A stretch of DNA of 64,000 nt from Bacillus_CJ salitolerans (GTDB taxonomy: Bacteria > Bacillota > Bacilli > Bacillales > SA4): contig NZ_JBHUEM010000003.1 in NCBI RefSeq assembly GCF_042680805.1, positions 186,001 through 250,000 of the forward strand, given 5' to 3'. The notes beneath the pieces are model-generated. The model saw only the letters and a list, made by a program, of their open reading frames with translations, was not told the origin of the DNA and did not search any database. Position numbers and translations under genes: made by a program. Positions 25,787 to 34,392 of this stretch are shown here, in pieces (positions within the stretch are counted from its first letter, which is position 1; each line of letters starts with the position of its first letter).

Positions 25787-27295
25787 ATGAAATATGTAAT
25801 TGGAATTGACCTTGGTACGAGTGCTGTAAAAATAGTCTTACTTACTAAATCAGGGGAAATTTGCTTGGAGGTATCTAAAGACTATCCTCTAATTCAGGAA
25901 AAGGACGGGTATAGTGAGCAGGATCCAAGGGAATGGATTGAACGGACGATTGAGGGTTTACAAGAGCTTGTTGGTCAATTTCAAGGTGATGTTAACTCAA
26001 TAGAAGGAATAAGCTTTTCTGGTCAGATGCATGGACTTGTCTTACTTGATAAAGAACATAATGTATTGCGAAATGCCATTCTTTGGAATGATACAAGAAC
26101 AACTGAACAATGTAAGGAAATCAACAAATTAGTTGGAGAGGAGCAGCTGTTACAAATAACGAAAAATCCAGCATTAGAAGGCTTTACTTTACCTAAGCTA
26201 TTATGGGTGAAGCAGCATGAACCGGATGTACTAAAGGAAACTTCTGTTTTTATGCTGCCCAAAGATTACTTGCGGTTTATAATGACCGGACATATACATA
26301 GTGAATATTCAGATGCTGCAGGAACACTATTATTGCACGTTGCTGAAAAAAAATGGAGTGAGGAAATTTGTCATCTAGTTGGGCTTAATATAGCAATATG
26401 TCCTCCTCTTGTTGAGTCACATGATTGTGTAGGAGAACTTACAATGACATTTGCAGAGAGGACTGGGTTATCCCCATTAACTAAAGTATTTGCTGGTGGA
26501 GCTGATAATGCTTGTGGAGCAATAGGGGCATCGATTTTGTCAGAGGGTAAGACTCTCTGTAGTATCGGAACTTCAGGGGTCGTTCTTTCCTATGAGGAAA
26601 AGAAAGATCGAGATTTTAATGGGAAGGTCCACTATTTTAACCATGGTAAGGAAAATGCTTTTTATACGATGGGGGTCACTTTAGCCGCAGGGTATAGTTT
26701 GAGTTGGTTTAAAGAAACTTTTGCCAAAGACAATGATTACAACACGCTACTAAATGGAGTTGCTCATGCTCCAATTGGAGCTAATGGACTTCTTTTTACT
26801 CCTTATTTAGTAGGTGAAAGGACACCACATGCCGACTCGCTTATTAGAGGAAGTTTTATCGGGATTGATGCTTCTCATAGAAGAGATGATTTTACACGAG
26901 CGGTAATTGAAGGAATTACATTCTCACTTATGGAATCGATTGAAATTCTCCGTCTACACGGTAAAACGATTGATACGATTATATCTATAGGTGGGGGAGC
27001 CAAAAGTGAAACATGGCTCCAAATTCAGGCAGATGTCTTTAATGCGAAAGTGGTTGTATTGAATAATGAACAAGGTTCAGCAATCGGTGCAGCAATGTTA
27101 GCAGCGTTCGGTTGTAACTGGTTTACCACATTAGAAGAAGGAGTAGAACAACTCATACAACCTTACAAAATATATGAACCAATTTCCGAAAATGTTGAGA
27201 AATATAAACAGTTATATTCACTTTATAAGGAAGTTTACAAGCAAACACAGAAGTTAAGTGGACATTTAAAGAGTTTTCGAAGCCGAGAAGAGTAA
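25787..27295 (+). CDS. xylB: Xylulokinase (FGGY family)
   Basis: About 502 residues. IGIDLGTSAVKIVLL at residues 5-19 is the ATP phosphate loop; SGQMHGLVLLD near 78 is the xylulokinase-specific segment; GGADNACGAIG near 237 precedes the catalytic Asp region and GGGAKSETW near 403 is the adenosine motif. It phosphorylates D-xylulose to xylulose-5-phosphate for the pentose phosphate pathway. ATG 25787 is preferred because AAGGGGTG at 25774-25781 suits it; ATG 25769 precedes that site. Confidence 0.95.
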   Translation: MKYVIGIDLGTSAVKIVLLTKSGEICLEVSKDYPLIQEKDGYSEQDPREWIERTIEGLQELVGQFQGDVNSIEGISFSGQMHGLVLLDKEHNVLRNAILWNDTRTTEQCKEINKLVGEEQLLQITKNPALEGFTLPKLLWVKQHEPDVLKETSVFMLPKDYLRFIMTGHIHSEYSDAAGTLLLHVAEKKWSEEICHLVGLNIAICPPLVESHDCVGELTMTFAERTGLSPLTKVFAGGADNACGAIGASILSEGKTLCSIGTSGVVLSYEEKKDRDFNGKVHYFNHGKENAFYTMGVTLAAGYSLSWFKETFAKDNDYNTLLNGVAHAPIGANGLLFTPYLVGERTPHADSLIRGSFIGIDASHRRDDFTRAVIEGITFSLMESIEILRLHGKTIDTIISIGGGAKSETWLQIQADVFNAKVVVLNNEQGSAIGAAMLAAFGCNWFTTLEEGVEQLIQPYKIYEPISENVEKYKQLYSLYKEVYKQTQKLSGHLKSFRSREE

Positions 27296-27331
27296 AAGTA
27301 ACGATATACATATCTGAAATGAGGGTGATCT

Positions 27332-28378
27332 ATGAAGGTTATAGAAAGCATTTGCGGCACTATTAACGGAAAGCCAGTTAAGTCCTATTCTATTTTAACT
27401 GATCGTGGATTTAAATTAACATGTATCGAGTATGGTTGTATTATTACGGAAATTTTGGCACCAGATCAATATGGAAAAGTAGAAAACATAGTATTGGGAT
27501 TTGATTCGTTGGAGGAGTATATTCCCCAATCAAGTTATTTTGGTTGCGTTATAGGTAGAGTCGCGGGAAGAATTCGAGGTGCAAGCCTTATGATAGATGA
27601 TGTATTGTACGGTTTACCTAAGAACCATGGAGAGCATAATCTGCATGGGGGACCAAAAGGTTTTGACCAAGTAATATGGGATTCAACCATACAATGCGAT
27701 ACAGATGAGGTGAGCATTAAGTTCTCCTACAATAGTCCGAATGGAGAAAATGGTTTTCCAGGTAACTTATATACAAACGTCACGTATACGGTTACGAATA
27801 GCTCTGAATTAATCATCTCATATCGAGCTATATCTAATCAAAAAACAGTTGTAAATTTAACAAACCACTCATACTTCAACCTAAGTGGAGATTTGAAACG
27901 AACAATCCTAGACCATGAATTAACTTTAAAAAGTGAGCGATATCTAGAGCTTGATGAAGACCTCATTCCAACTGGAAATTCATTGTTTGTTAAAGGGACT
28001 GTATTTGATTTTCGGCAAGGGCAAACATTATCCACTGGAATCGAATCAAATGATCCTCAAATGAGAGTGGCTAAAGGAGGGTATGATCATCCTTTCCTAC
28101 TGAGTACGAATAATCAAAAGGAGATTATCTTAATGGATAAAGAAAGTGGAAGAAGATTAGTAATGGAAACAGATGAACCATCAGTCGTCCTATATACTGG
28201 AAATAGTCTTGGTGGGGTTCATTTCATAAGAGGAACGAAGTCTAAAAAATACCTTGGATTATGTCTCGAAACTCAAAAGCCGCCGAATATGATTAATCAT
28301 CCAGATTTCCCTTCCTATCTATTAGATAGAAATAAGGAGTACACATCAAAAACTAAAATTAGATTTGAAACTATATAA
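27332..28378 (+). CDS. galM: Aldose 1-epimerase (mutarotase)
   Basis: 348 residues with the beta-sandwich of the family. HNLHGGPKGFD near residue 96 and NLTNHSYFNLSG near 174 supply the two catalytic His regions; LCLETQKPPN near 310 holds the catalytic Glu. It interconverts alpha and beta anomers, here most likely of xylose released in the cytoplasm, so that xylose isomerase gets its preferred anomer. RBS GAGGGTG is 5 nt before ATG. It follows xylB by 36 bp, probably as one transcript. Confidence 0.93.
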   Translation: MKVIESICGTINGKPVKSYSILTDRGFKLTCIEYGCIITEILAPDQYGKVENIVLGFDSLEEYIPQSSYFGCVIGRVAGRIRGASLMIDDVLYGLPKNHGEHNLHGGPKGFDQVIWDSTIQCDTDEVSIKFSYNSPNGENGFPGNLYTNVTYTVTNSSELIISYRAISNQKTVVNLTNHSYFNLSGDLKRTILDHELTLKSERYLELDEDLIPTGNSLFVKGTVFDFRQGQTLSTGIESNDPQMRVAKGGYDHPFLLSTNNQKEIILMDKESGRRLVMETDEPSVVLYTGNSLGGVHFIRGTKSKKYLGLCLETQKPPNMINHPDFPSYLLDRNKEYTSKTKIRFETI

Positions 28379-28524
28379 TATAACGTATGTTCTCAGTCGA
28401 CAAGCAGGAGTCTTAGGATAAAGCTTGAATTTTTAATAAAGCAATATAGTCTAGCGAAGAAAAGCTGTTTTGATGCAGCCAAGATTCTATTAATTGCCTA
28501 TACAGAGGTTTGCTTCCTGAGAGG

Positions 28525-30300
28525 ATGAGAGCATTGAAGACGATTTTGAATAGACACAATACCTTACGGAATCAAATTCTAATTGTCTACCTATTTGCAA
28601 TGGTGACTGTCCTTTTTGTTGTAGGAGCAATGACATATGTGATTGTTTTAGATTTAATAACTGATAAAGCTGAGAAACAAATGCAGCAAACAGCGATTGA
28701 AGCAACCGGTAGAATGGAATCGTTATATCAGCAAATCAATCTGTTTACAATCCAAGTCGCAACGAACTCGAAGATACAACAAATGTTATCAAGTAACCCC
28801 ATGAAGGATGCTCCCTCATTCAATGAAAGACAATCCTTAATGGATGAGATTAATAAGTTTCAAATTTATTCGAATGGGATTACGTCTCTGGAGCTATATT
28901 CAAAAGATTTATCTAAAGTTATTCCTTTAGATGATGTTAACCTAAAGAATCGATTAGCTATGGAATGGATTAAGCTAGCTGAAGAAGAAAAAGGGGGACT
29001 CGTGTGGGTTGGGAAAGATCTGAACTACCCTAATCATTTCTTGACAATTAGGAGAGTAAGTTTGATTGATCATTCTTATTCTACAGGGGGATATTTAGTT
29101 GCACATATTAATCCATCTTATTTTCAGCCACTAGGCTCGAATCAAGACTCCGAGCATCATGACTATATGATTTTGTTAGATAAAGATCATGTACCTATTA
29201 CGACTAACTTTCCAGGGGAAATACAAAAGATTGTCAACGAAACACAATCCATCATAACGATAAATGAAACCGATTACATGGTTGTCAAGCAGCATTCTAA
29301 TAAAACTGGGTGGACACTTGTTATTCTAACTCCTGTGAAAAAGCTAATGGAGGGTGTATCCGTCCTACGCACAGCAACATTTTTGACAGGTATCTTTGGA
29401 TTTTTATTATTTATTATCCTTTCCTATTTTCTCTCTACAATCATTACAAGGCCAATTTTCAAACTAACTCAGGCAATGAAAGATAGTGGAAAGAAGGAGC
29501 TGAGATTAAATAGAGGCGTCTCATCTACCATTGAGATCAACGAGCTTAATCGTACGTATAATCAAATGGCAGAGGAAATCAATCATCTCATACAGGTAGT
29601 GTATGAAAAAGAACTCATTAGAAGTAAAACAGAGCTAAAAGCGTTACAATCACAAATTAATCCTCACTTTTTATTTAATACATTAAATGCTCTTTACTGG
29701 TCCTTAGTGGAGAAAGAAGAGGAACAATTGGCAGATTTGATAATATCTATGTCAGACCTTTTCAGATATACAATCGATCACAATATGAAAGACGAGTGGG
29801 TCACAATTAAACAAGAAATCAATCATATTGAAAAGTACATGCATATCATGAAATTTAGACTCGACCGTTTTTCTTGGACCATTCATGTTCCAGAAGAATA
29901 TGAGCTTGTCCAAATTCCGAAACTCTTAATTCAGCCATTGGTTGAAAATGCCATCGTCCATGGTATCGGTAATAAATCTGAGGAGACAATGATTACGATC
30001 TCCATCACTCGTTCATTCACATCTAATAACCTCGTATGTAAAGTAATAGATGATGGCCAAGGAATGGACGAAATAACGTTAAATAGAGTAAGTAATCTGA
30101 TGGAATCAGGTAGTGGTAGCGTTTCGAAGGGGAAGGGAATAGCATTAGCCAATGTATACAAGAGGCTTCAGCTTTATTATCCTAACGAGGATATCGAGCT
30201 TCTCCAAATAGAAAGTGAAGTGAATAAAGGGACGTGCTTTACTTTTGAAATACCATTAACTGGAGGTATTGTTCATGCAAAAGACAATTTTAATTGTTGA
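28525..30300 (+). CDS. xynD: Sensor histidine kinase, YesM/XynD type
   Basis: About 591 residues. Membrane helix 1 (about 15-40), an extracellular sensing domain (about 40-275), helix 2 (about 280-305), a HAMP linker, then the LytS/YesM-type kinase: QSQINPHFLFNTLNAL near 375 with the phosphorylated His, PLLIQPLVENAIVHG as N-box and GKGIALANVYKRL as G-box. In Geobacillus stearothermophilus the order xynD-xynC-xynE-xynF-xynG encodes a two-component system controlling a xylotriose-type importer; the order here is the same. The start is uncertain: TTG 28510, ATG 28525 or TTG 28534, the last having GAGAGG at best spacing. Confidence 0.88.
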   Translation: MRALKTILNRHNTLRNQILIVYLFAMVTVLFVVGAMTYVIVLDLITDKAEKQMQQTAIEATGRMESLYQQINLFTIQVATNSKIQQMLSSNPMKDAPSFNERQSLMDEINKFQIYSNGITSLELYSKDLSKVIPLDDVNLKNRLAMEWIKLAEEEKGGLVWVGKDLNYPNHFLTIRRVSLIDHSYSTGGYLVAHINPSYFQPLGSNQDSEHHDYMILLDKDHVPITTNFPGEIQKIVNETQSIITINETDYMVVKQHSNKTGWTLVILTPVKKLMEGVSVLRTATFLTGIFGFLLFIILSYFLSTIITRPIFKLTQAMKDSGKKELRLNRGVSSTIEINELNRTYNQMAEEINHLIQVVYEKELIRSKTELKALQSQINPHFLFNTLNALYWSLVEKEEEQLADLIISMSDLFRYTIDHNMKDEWVTIKQEINHIEKYMHIMKFRLDRFSWTIHVPEEYELVQIPKLLIQPLVENAIVHGIGNKSEETMITISITRSFTSNNLVCKVIDDGQGMDEITLNRVSNLMESGSGSVSKGKGIALANVYKRLQLYYPNEDIELLQIESEVNKGTCFTFEIPLTGGIVHAKDNFNC

Positions 30301-31042
30301 TGATGAACCGGTAACAAGACAGGGCCTAAAAAAAACATTAGAGTCATGGGCATTATCAAAGTATAAAATTGTTTCAACAGATCATGCAAATTCCGCTCTA
30401 GAAGTTTTAAATAATGAAAAAGTTCATTTAATTATAACCGATATTTGTATGCCAGGAACTACAGGTTTAGAAATGCTCAAACTATTAAAAGAAAAACATC
30501 AATTTCCGGTTGTCATTATTATTTCAGCTCACTCCGATTTTAATTATGCGAAGGAAGCTATTGAGATTGGAGTTGTTAATTATTTGTTGAAACCGATAGA
30601 TAAGCAAAAATTAATTATAGAGGTTGAAAAGGCTTTAGAAATTGAACAAAAGCGCGAAAGAGTTGATATGATTGAAAGAGTAGTGGATGACCAATTAGTG
30701 AATATAAAAATGGAAGATCAGATAGATAGCCAAGTAAAAAGAGCAATTAAATTTGTGGAAGATAATATGAGTAATCATGAAAAGTTATGCCTAACAGAAG
30801 TGGCAAAGCAAGTTCATTTAAATGCAAGTTATTTTAGTGTACTTTTTAAAGAGCATACGAACATGACTTTTAGTGAGTATGTGACAAGATGTCGAATTCA
30901 AAAAGCAAAAAATTTACTATTAACATCATGTTTATCAATTAGTGAAATTGCTGAATTAGTGGGCTACCGGACACCTAAGTATTTTAATAAAATTTTTAAG
31001 GAATATGAAGGGCTTACTCCAAGTCAGTATAAAAAGAAATAA
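30275..31042 (+). CDS. xynC: Response regulator with AraC-type DNA-binding domain, XynC type
   Basis: About 255 residues. The receiver domain (1-120) has the acidic pair VDDEP, phospho-acceptor Asp in ITDICMPG near 53, and LLKPIDK with the conserved Lys near 103. Two AraC-type helix-turn-helix motifs fill the C-terminus (about 155-255; LTEVAKQVHLNASYFSVLFK and ISEIAELVGYRTPKYFNKIF). It overlaps the kinase gene by 26 nt. GGAGG at 30262-30266 fits ATG 30275 and not the earlier TTG. It should activate the downstream ABC genes when xylo-oligosaccharides are sensed. Confidence 0.9.
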   Translation: MQKTILIVDDEPVTRQGLKKTLESWALSKYKIVSTDHANSALEVLNNEKVHLIITDICMPGTTGLEMLKLLKEKHQFPVVIIISAHSDFNYAKEAIEIGVVNYLLKPIDKQKLIIEVEKALEIEQKRERVDMIERVVDDQLVNIKMEDQIDSQVKRAIKFVEDNMSNHEKLCLTEVAKQVHLNASYFSVLFKEHTNMTFSEYVTRCRIQKAKNLLLTSCLSISEIAELVGYRTPKYFNKIFKEYEGLTPSQYKKK

Positions 31043-31160
31043 CATTCTGAAGAATCCAAAAATTTTATACTTTTTCCTAATGGTTGTTACCTTACTCCCT
31101 TAAATTGTCAGTGGTAAGATTAAATGGTAAAGGATCTGACTTAAAAAGGGGGATATTATT

Positions 31161-32471
31161 TTGGAGAAAAAGAAAGCGTTTTCAATACTCGCTCTGCTAG
31201 CTCTTGTACTATCACTTATGCTAGCTGGGTGCTCTGGCTCAGAAGAAAGTAGTACTTCTTCAAGTGGGGAAAAAGTAACGATAAAATTAATGCACTTATG
31301 GCCATCAGGGAGTTCAAAACAACACCATATGATTGTCGAAGATATTATTGAAGAGTATGTGAAAGAGAACTCGAACGTTACGATTGAAACGGAGATTTTA
31401 TCAAACGAGCAATATAAAGAAAAACTAAAAGTATTGGCAGCGTCTAACGAACTTCCAGATGTAGGGATGACATGGGCTGCTGGATTCCTAGAACCGTATG
31501 TTGACGGGGATATGTTTGCGTCATTAGATGATCTATTGGATGGAGGATTAGGTGATTCGTTTATTTCAGGAACAACTGAAGCATATGCTATAGATGGTAC
31601 AACATATGGTCTTCCACTTGAATTAAATATTGCACCAATCTACTATAATAAGAAAATATTTGATGAGTACAGTTTAGATGCACCACAGACGTACGATGAT
31701 TTTGTGAAGGTGGTCAAGACCCTAGTAGAAAATGATGTTGCACCAATTGCATTAGGAAATAAGGACCGATGGACGGGCTCAATGTGGTATATGTATTTAG
31801 CAGATCGATTTGGTGGTCCACAAACATTAACAAATGCGATTAATCGCACAGGAACGTTTGAAGACCCAGCTTTAGTAAAGGCAGCTGAAGAAATTCAGAA
31901 GTTAGTAGATATGAATGCCTTTGTTAAAGGGTTTAATGGACTTTCGAATGATGAAGCAAAAGGCCCATTTATGAATGAGCAAGCAGCGATGTATTTAATG
32001 GGGTCATGGGAATTACCGAACTATACGACAAATGAGGACGTTCCACAAGAATTTAGAGATTCCATTGGTTTCTTTAAGTTTCCAACCGTTTCAGGTGGAA
32101 AGGGTGACATCAATAGCTTTGTTGGTGGCCCAGGAGTTGGATTGTTCGTAGCAGAGAATTCAAAGGTAAAAAAGGAAGCAAAAGAATTTGTCAAATTCTT
32201 TGTAGAAAAATGGGGTGAAAGATCTGTTACAGATGCAGGTGTAATCCCTGCTACAAAGGTTGATACCTCATCCATTGACTTACCACAAATGTACATTGAT
32301 GTATTAAATGAGCTAAGTAATGCAAGTAATATCACTTTATATGCTGACGTTCAAATGAGCCCATCTGTTGCACAAGAGCACTTAAACATGATTCAATCCT
32401 TATTTGGTCAGCAAATAACTCCAGAGGATTTTGCTAAAAAACATGAAGAAGCTCTTGAAAACGATCAATAA
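31161..32471 (+). CDS. xynE: Xylo-oligosaccharide-binding lipoprotein, XynE type
   Basis: 436 residues with a TTG start behind AAAGGGGG. The signal peptide ends in the lipobox LMLAGC near residue 23, followed by a Ser/Glu-rich linker and a family 1 extracellular solute-binding domain. FMNEQAAMYLMGSWELPNY near 275 is the typical sugar-binding hinge segment. It captures substrate at the outer membrane face and passes it to the two permeases. Its place after the two-component pair suggests xylotriose-like oligosaccharides. A hairpin after the stop may tune expression of the permeases. Confidence 0.9.
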   Translation: MEKKKAFSILALLALVLSLMLAGCSGSEESSTSSSGEKVTIKLMHLWPSGSSKQHHMIVEDIIEEYVKENSNVTIETEILSNEQYKEKLKVLAASNELPDVGMTWAAGFLEPYVDGDMFASLDDLLDGGLGDSFISGTTEAYAIDGTTYGLPLELNIAPIYYNKKIFDEYSLDAPQTYDDFVKVVKTLVENDVAPIALGNKDRWTGSMWYMYLADRFGGPQTLTNAINRTGTFEDPALVKAAEEIQKLVDMNAFVKGFNGLSNDEAKGPFMNEQAAMYLMGSWELPNYTTNEDVPQEFRDSIGFFKFPTVSGGKGDINSFVGGPGVGLFVAENSKVKKEAKEFVKFFVEKWGERSVTDAGVIPATKVDTSSIDLPQMYIDVLNELSNASNITLYADVQMSPSVAQEHLNMIQSLFGQQITPEDFAKKHEEALENDQ

Positions 32472-32488
32472 TAAAAAGAGATGTTTAA

Positions 32489-32524
32489 AAAAGGACATAT
32501 CGATTTTTCTTGATATGTCCTTTC
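32489..32524 (+). terminator. Hairpin between binding protein and permease genes
   Basis: AAGGACATATC / GATATGTCCTT followed by TCC and mixed bases. Such a hairpin after a binding-protein gene usually gives partial termination so that more binding protein than permease is made. Confidence 0.65.
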
Positions 32525-32578
32525 CTCATATTGTTCAAGAGGAATCTATCAATCTGTTATAGATAAGGGGATGAAACG

Positions 32579-33457
32579 ATGAATAAGGTCATGTCCAATA
32601 AATTCATCATTGCAATGTACGTATTACCTGCCCTTTTATTAATCATGCTATTAATCTACATCCCGATTTTATTAACAGGGTATTACGGATTGATGAAGTG
32701 GAATGGTATTGGGGATATGTCATTTATTGGGCTAGATAATTATATCAAGCTATTAAAAGATAAATTATTTTGGAATAGTGCTTTCCACTCCTTTTTATTA
32801 GCTGCTTTTTCAGCCATTAGTTTGATAGGCTATCTGGCTATTTCACTGATTCTAGCTGGAAAAATAAAAGGTGCTAACCTTCTCAGGAAAATCTATTTGC
32901 TTCCAATGTTATTATCTTCAGTGGCAATCGCTCAGCTTTGGCTAAAGATTTACCATCCATCGAATGGATTGTTGAATAGTTTACTTTCATCGCTTGGAGT
33001 GGATGATCCACCATCATGGTTAGCTGAGCCTAAGCTCGTCTTACTCGCTATATTTGTCCCGATTATTTGGCAATATGCCGGATTTTATATATTGATCTAT
33101 TATGCCGCCCTCAAAAATATACCGGAAACCATCATTGAAGCAGCTAAGATTGATGGTGCATCGCCTTTTCAAATTGCCTATAAAATTAAACTCCCACTTA
33201 TCTCAGGCGTGATTAAAGTAACAATTGTTTTGGCCATAGTGGGTTCATTAAAATATTTTGACTTAATTTATGTGATGACTGGCGGAGGACCCAATGGATC
33301 TAGTGAAGTAATGGCATCCTATATGTATCAAAAAGCGTTTGCTAGCTATGATTTTGGTTATGGTAGTGCAATTGGATTTTTCTTATTAGTAATTTGTCTA
33401 ATTGTCACTTGGCTGATTAGAAAGCTAACTGAAACAAAAGATGAAATTCAATATTAG
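32579..33457 (+). CDS. xynF: ABC sugar permease, XynF type
   Basis: 292 residues with six membrane helices. The ATPase-contact motif EAAKIDGAS is near residue 186. VLPALLLIMLLIYIPI at the start and the MTGGGPNGSSEV segment near 236 are usual for the UgpA/MalF-like branch. It is the first membrane subunit of the putative xylo-oligosaccharide importer. ATG follows AAGGGGATG. No ATPase gene is nearby, so a shared MsmX-like ATPase is expected. Confidence 0.92.
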   Translation: MNKVMSNKFIIAMYVLPALLLIMLLIYIPILLTGYYGLMKWNGIGDMSFIGLDNYIKLLKDKLFWNSAFHSFLLAAFSAISLIGYLAISLILAGKIKGANLLRKIYLLPMLLSSVAIAQLWLKIYHPSNGLLNSLLSSLGVDDPPSWLAEPKLVLLAIFVPIIWQYAGFYILIYYAALKNIPETIIEAAKIDGASPFQIAYKIKLPLISGVIKVTIVLAIVGSLKYFDLIYVMTGGGPNGSSEVMASYMYQKAFASYDFGYGSAIGFFLLVICLIVTWLIRKLTETKDEIQY

Positions 33458-33463
33458 GGGGGA

Positions 33464-34366
33464 ATGATGAAATTGGAAACAGCTAAGCAAAAGGTAAATA
33501 TAAGACCTGTACAAGAAACACACACACCTATTGTAAATGTACTATCCAAAATCGGATTTGGGATCCTGTATTTCGTGTTAGGGATTATTGCTTTCCTTCA
33601 AATCTATCCATTAATTTGGCTCATTTTCTTCTCACTTAAAGATAACCAAGAGGTGTTTAACGCTTCTCCATTTTCATTACCTGCAAATCCAAAATGGGAA
33701 AACTATGTAACTGTATGGACAGAAGGAAATATTAGTCTATACTTCTTCAATAGTGTATGGATTACAGCTGTGTCGGTCATACTTACTGTTATTTCGGCTA
33801 GTTTAGTAACGTTTGCCATTACCCGTATGCAGTGGAAGTTTAATAAGCTTGTACTTGGCTTATTTATGGTAGGAATTATGATACCTGTTCATTCAACCCT
33901 TATCCCATTATTTAATTTCTTCTTAACCATAAATTTAATTGATCATCCCTTAGCGGTTATTCTGACGTATACTGCGTTTAATCTTCCATTAACCATCATG
34001 ATACTGCTAGGTTTTTATTATACGTTGCCCAGAGAGATAGAAGAAGCTGCTGTCATGGACGGTTGTTCTGTACACAGAATCTTTTTCCAAATCACCTTGC
34101 CTATGACGATGCCCGTTATATCAACTACAGTCATCATTAATATGATTTATAACTGGAATGAATTTGTGTTTATTAATACGTTTATTAGTTCTGATAAGCT
34201 GAAAACATTGACTGTAGGAATACAGAATTTTATCGGCCAATATGCGACCGATTGGGGCGCTATCGGAGCTACATTAGTTATTAGTATTCTACCAATCTTA
34301 ATCGCCTTCCTATTTTTAAGTAATAAAATTGTTGAAGGCATTGCATCTGGGGCAGTGAAGGGATAA
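33464..34366 (+). CDS. xynG: ABC sugar permease, XynG type
   Basis: About 300 residues with six membrane helices and a hydrophilic start. The EAA motif is EAAVMDGCS near residue 195, followed by the IFFQITLPMTMP segment of UgpE/MalG-like permeases. It begins 6 bp after xynF. Starts at ATG 33464, ATG 33467 and TTG 33473 are all possible behind AGGGGGG; the last has the best spacing. It is the second membrane subunit of the importer. Confidence 0.92.
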   Translation: MMKLETAKQKVNIRPVQETHTPIVNVLSKIGFGILYFVLGIIAFLQIYPLIWLIFFSLKDNQEVFNASPFSLPANPKWENYVTVWTEGNISLYFFNSVWITAVSVILTVISASLVTFAITRMQWKFNKLVLGLFMVGIMIPVHSTLIPLFNFFLTINLIDHPLAVILTYTAFNLPLTIMILLGFYYTLPREIEEAAVMDGCSVHRIFFQITLPMTMPVISTTVIINMIYNWNEFVFINTFISSDKLKTLTVGIQNFIGQYATDWGAIGATLVISILPILIAFLFLSNKIVEGIASGAVKG

Positions 34367-34392
34367 ATTTTAAAAGAAAGTAGGGGGATAAC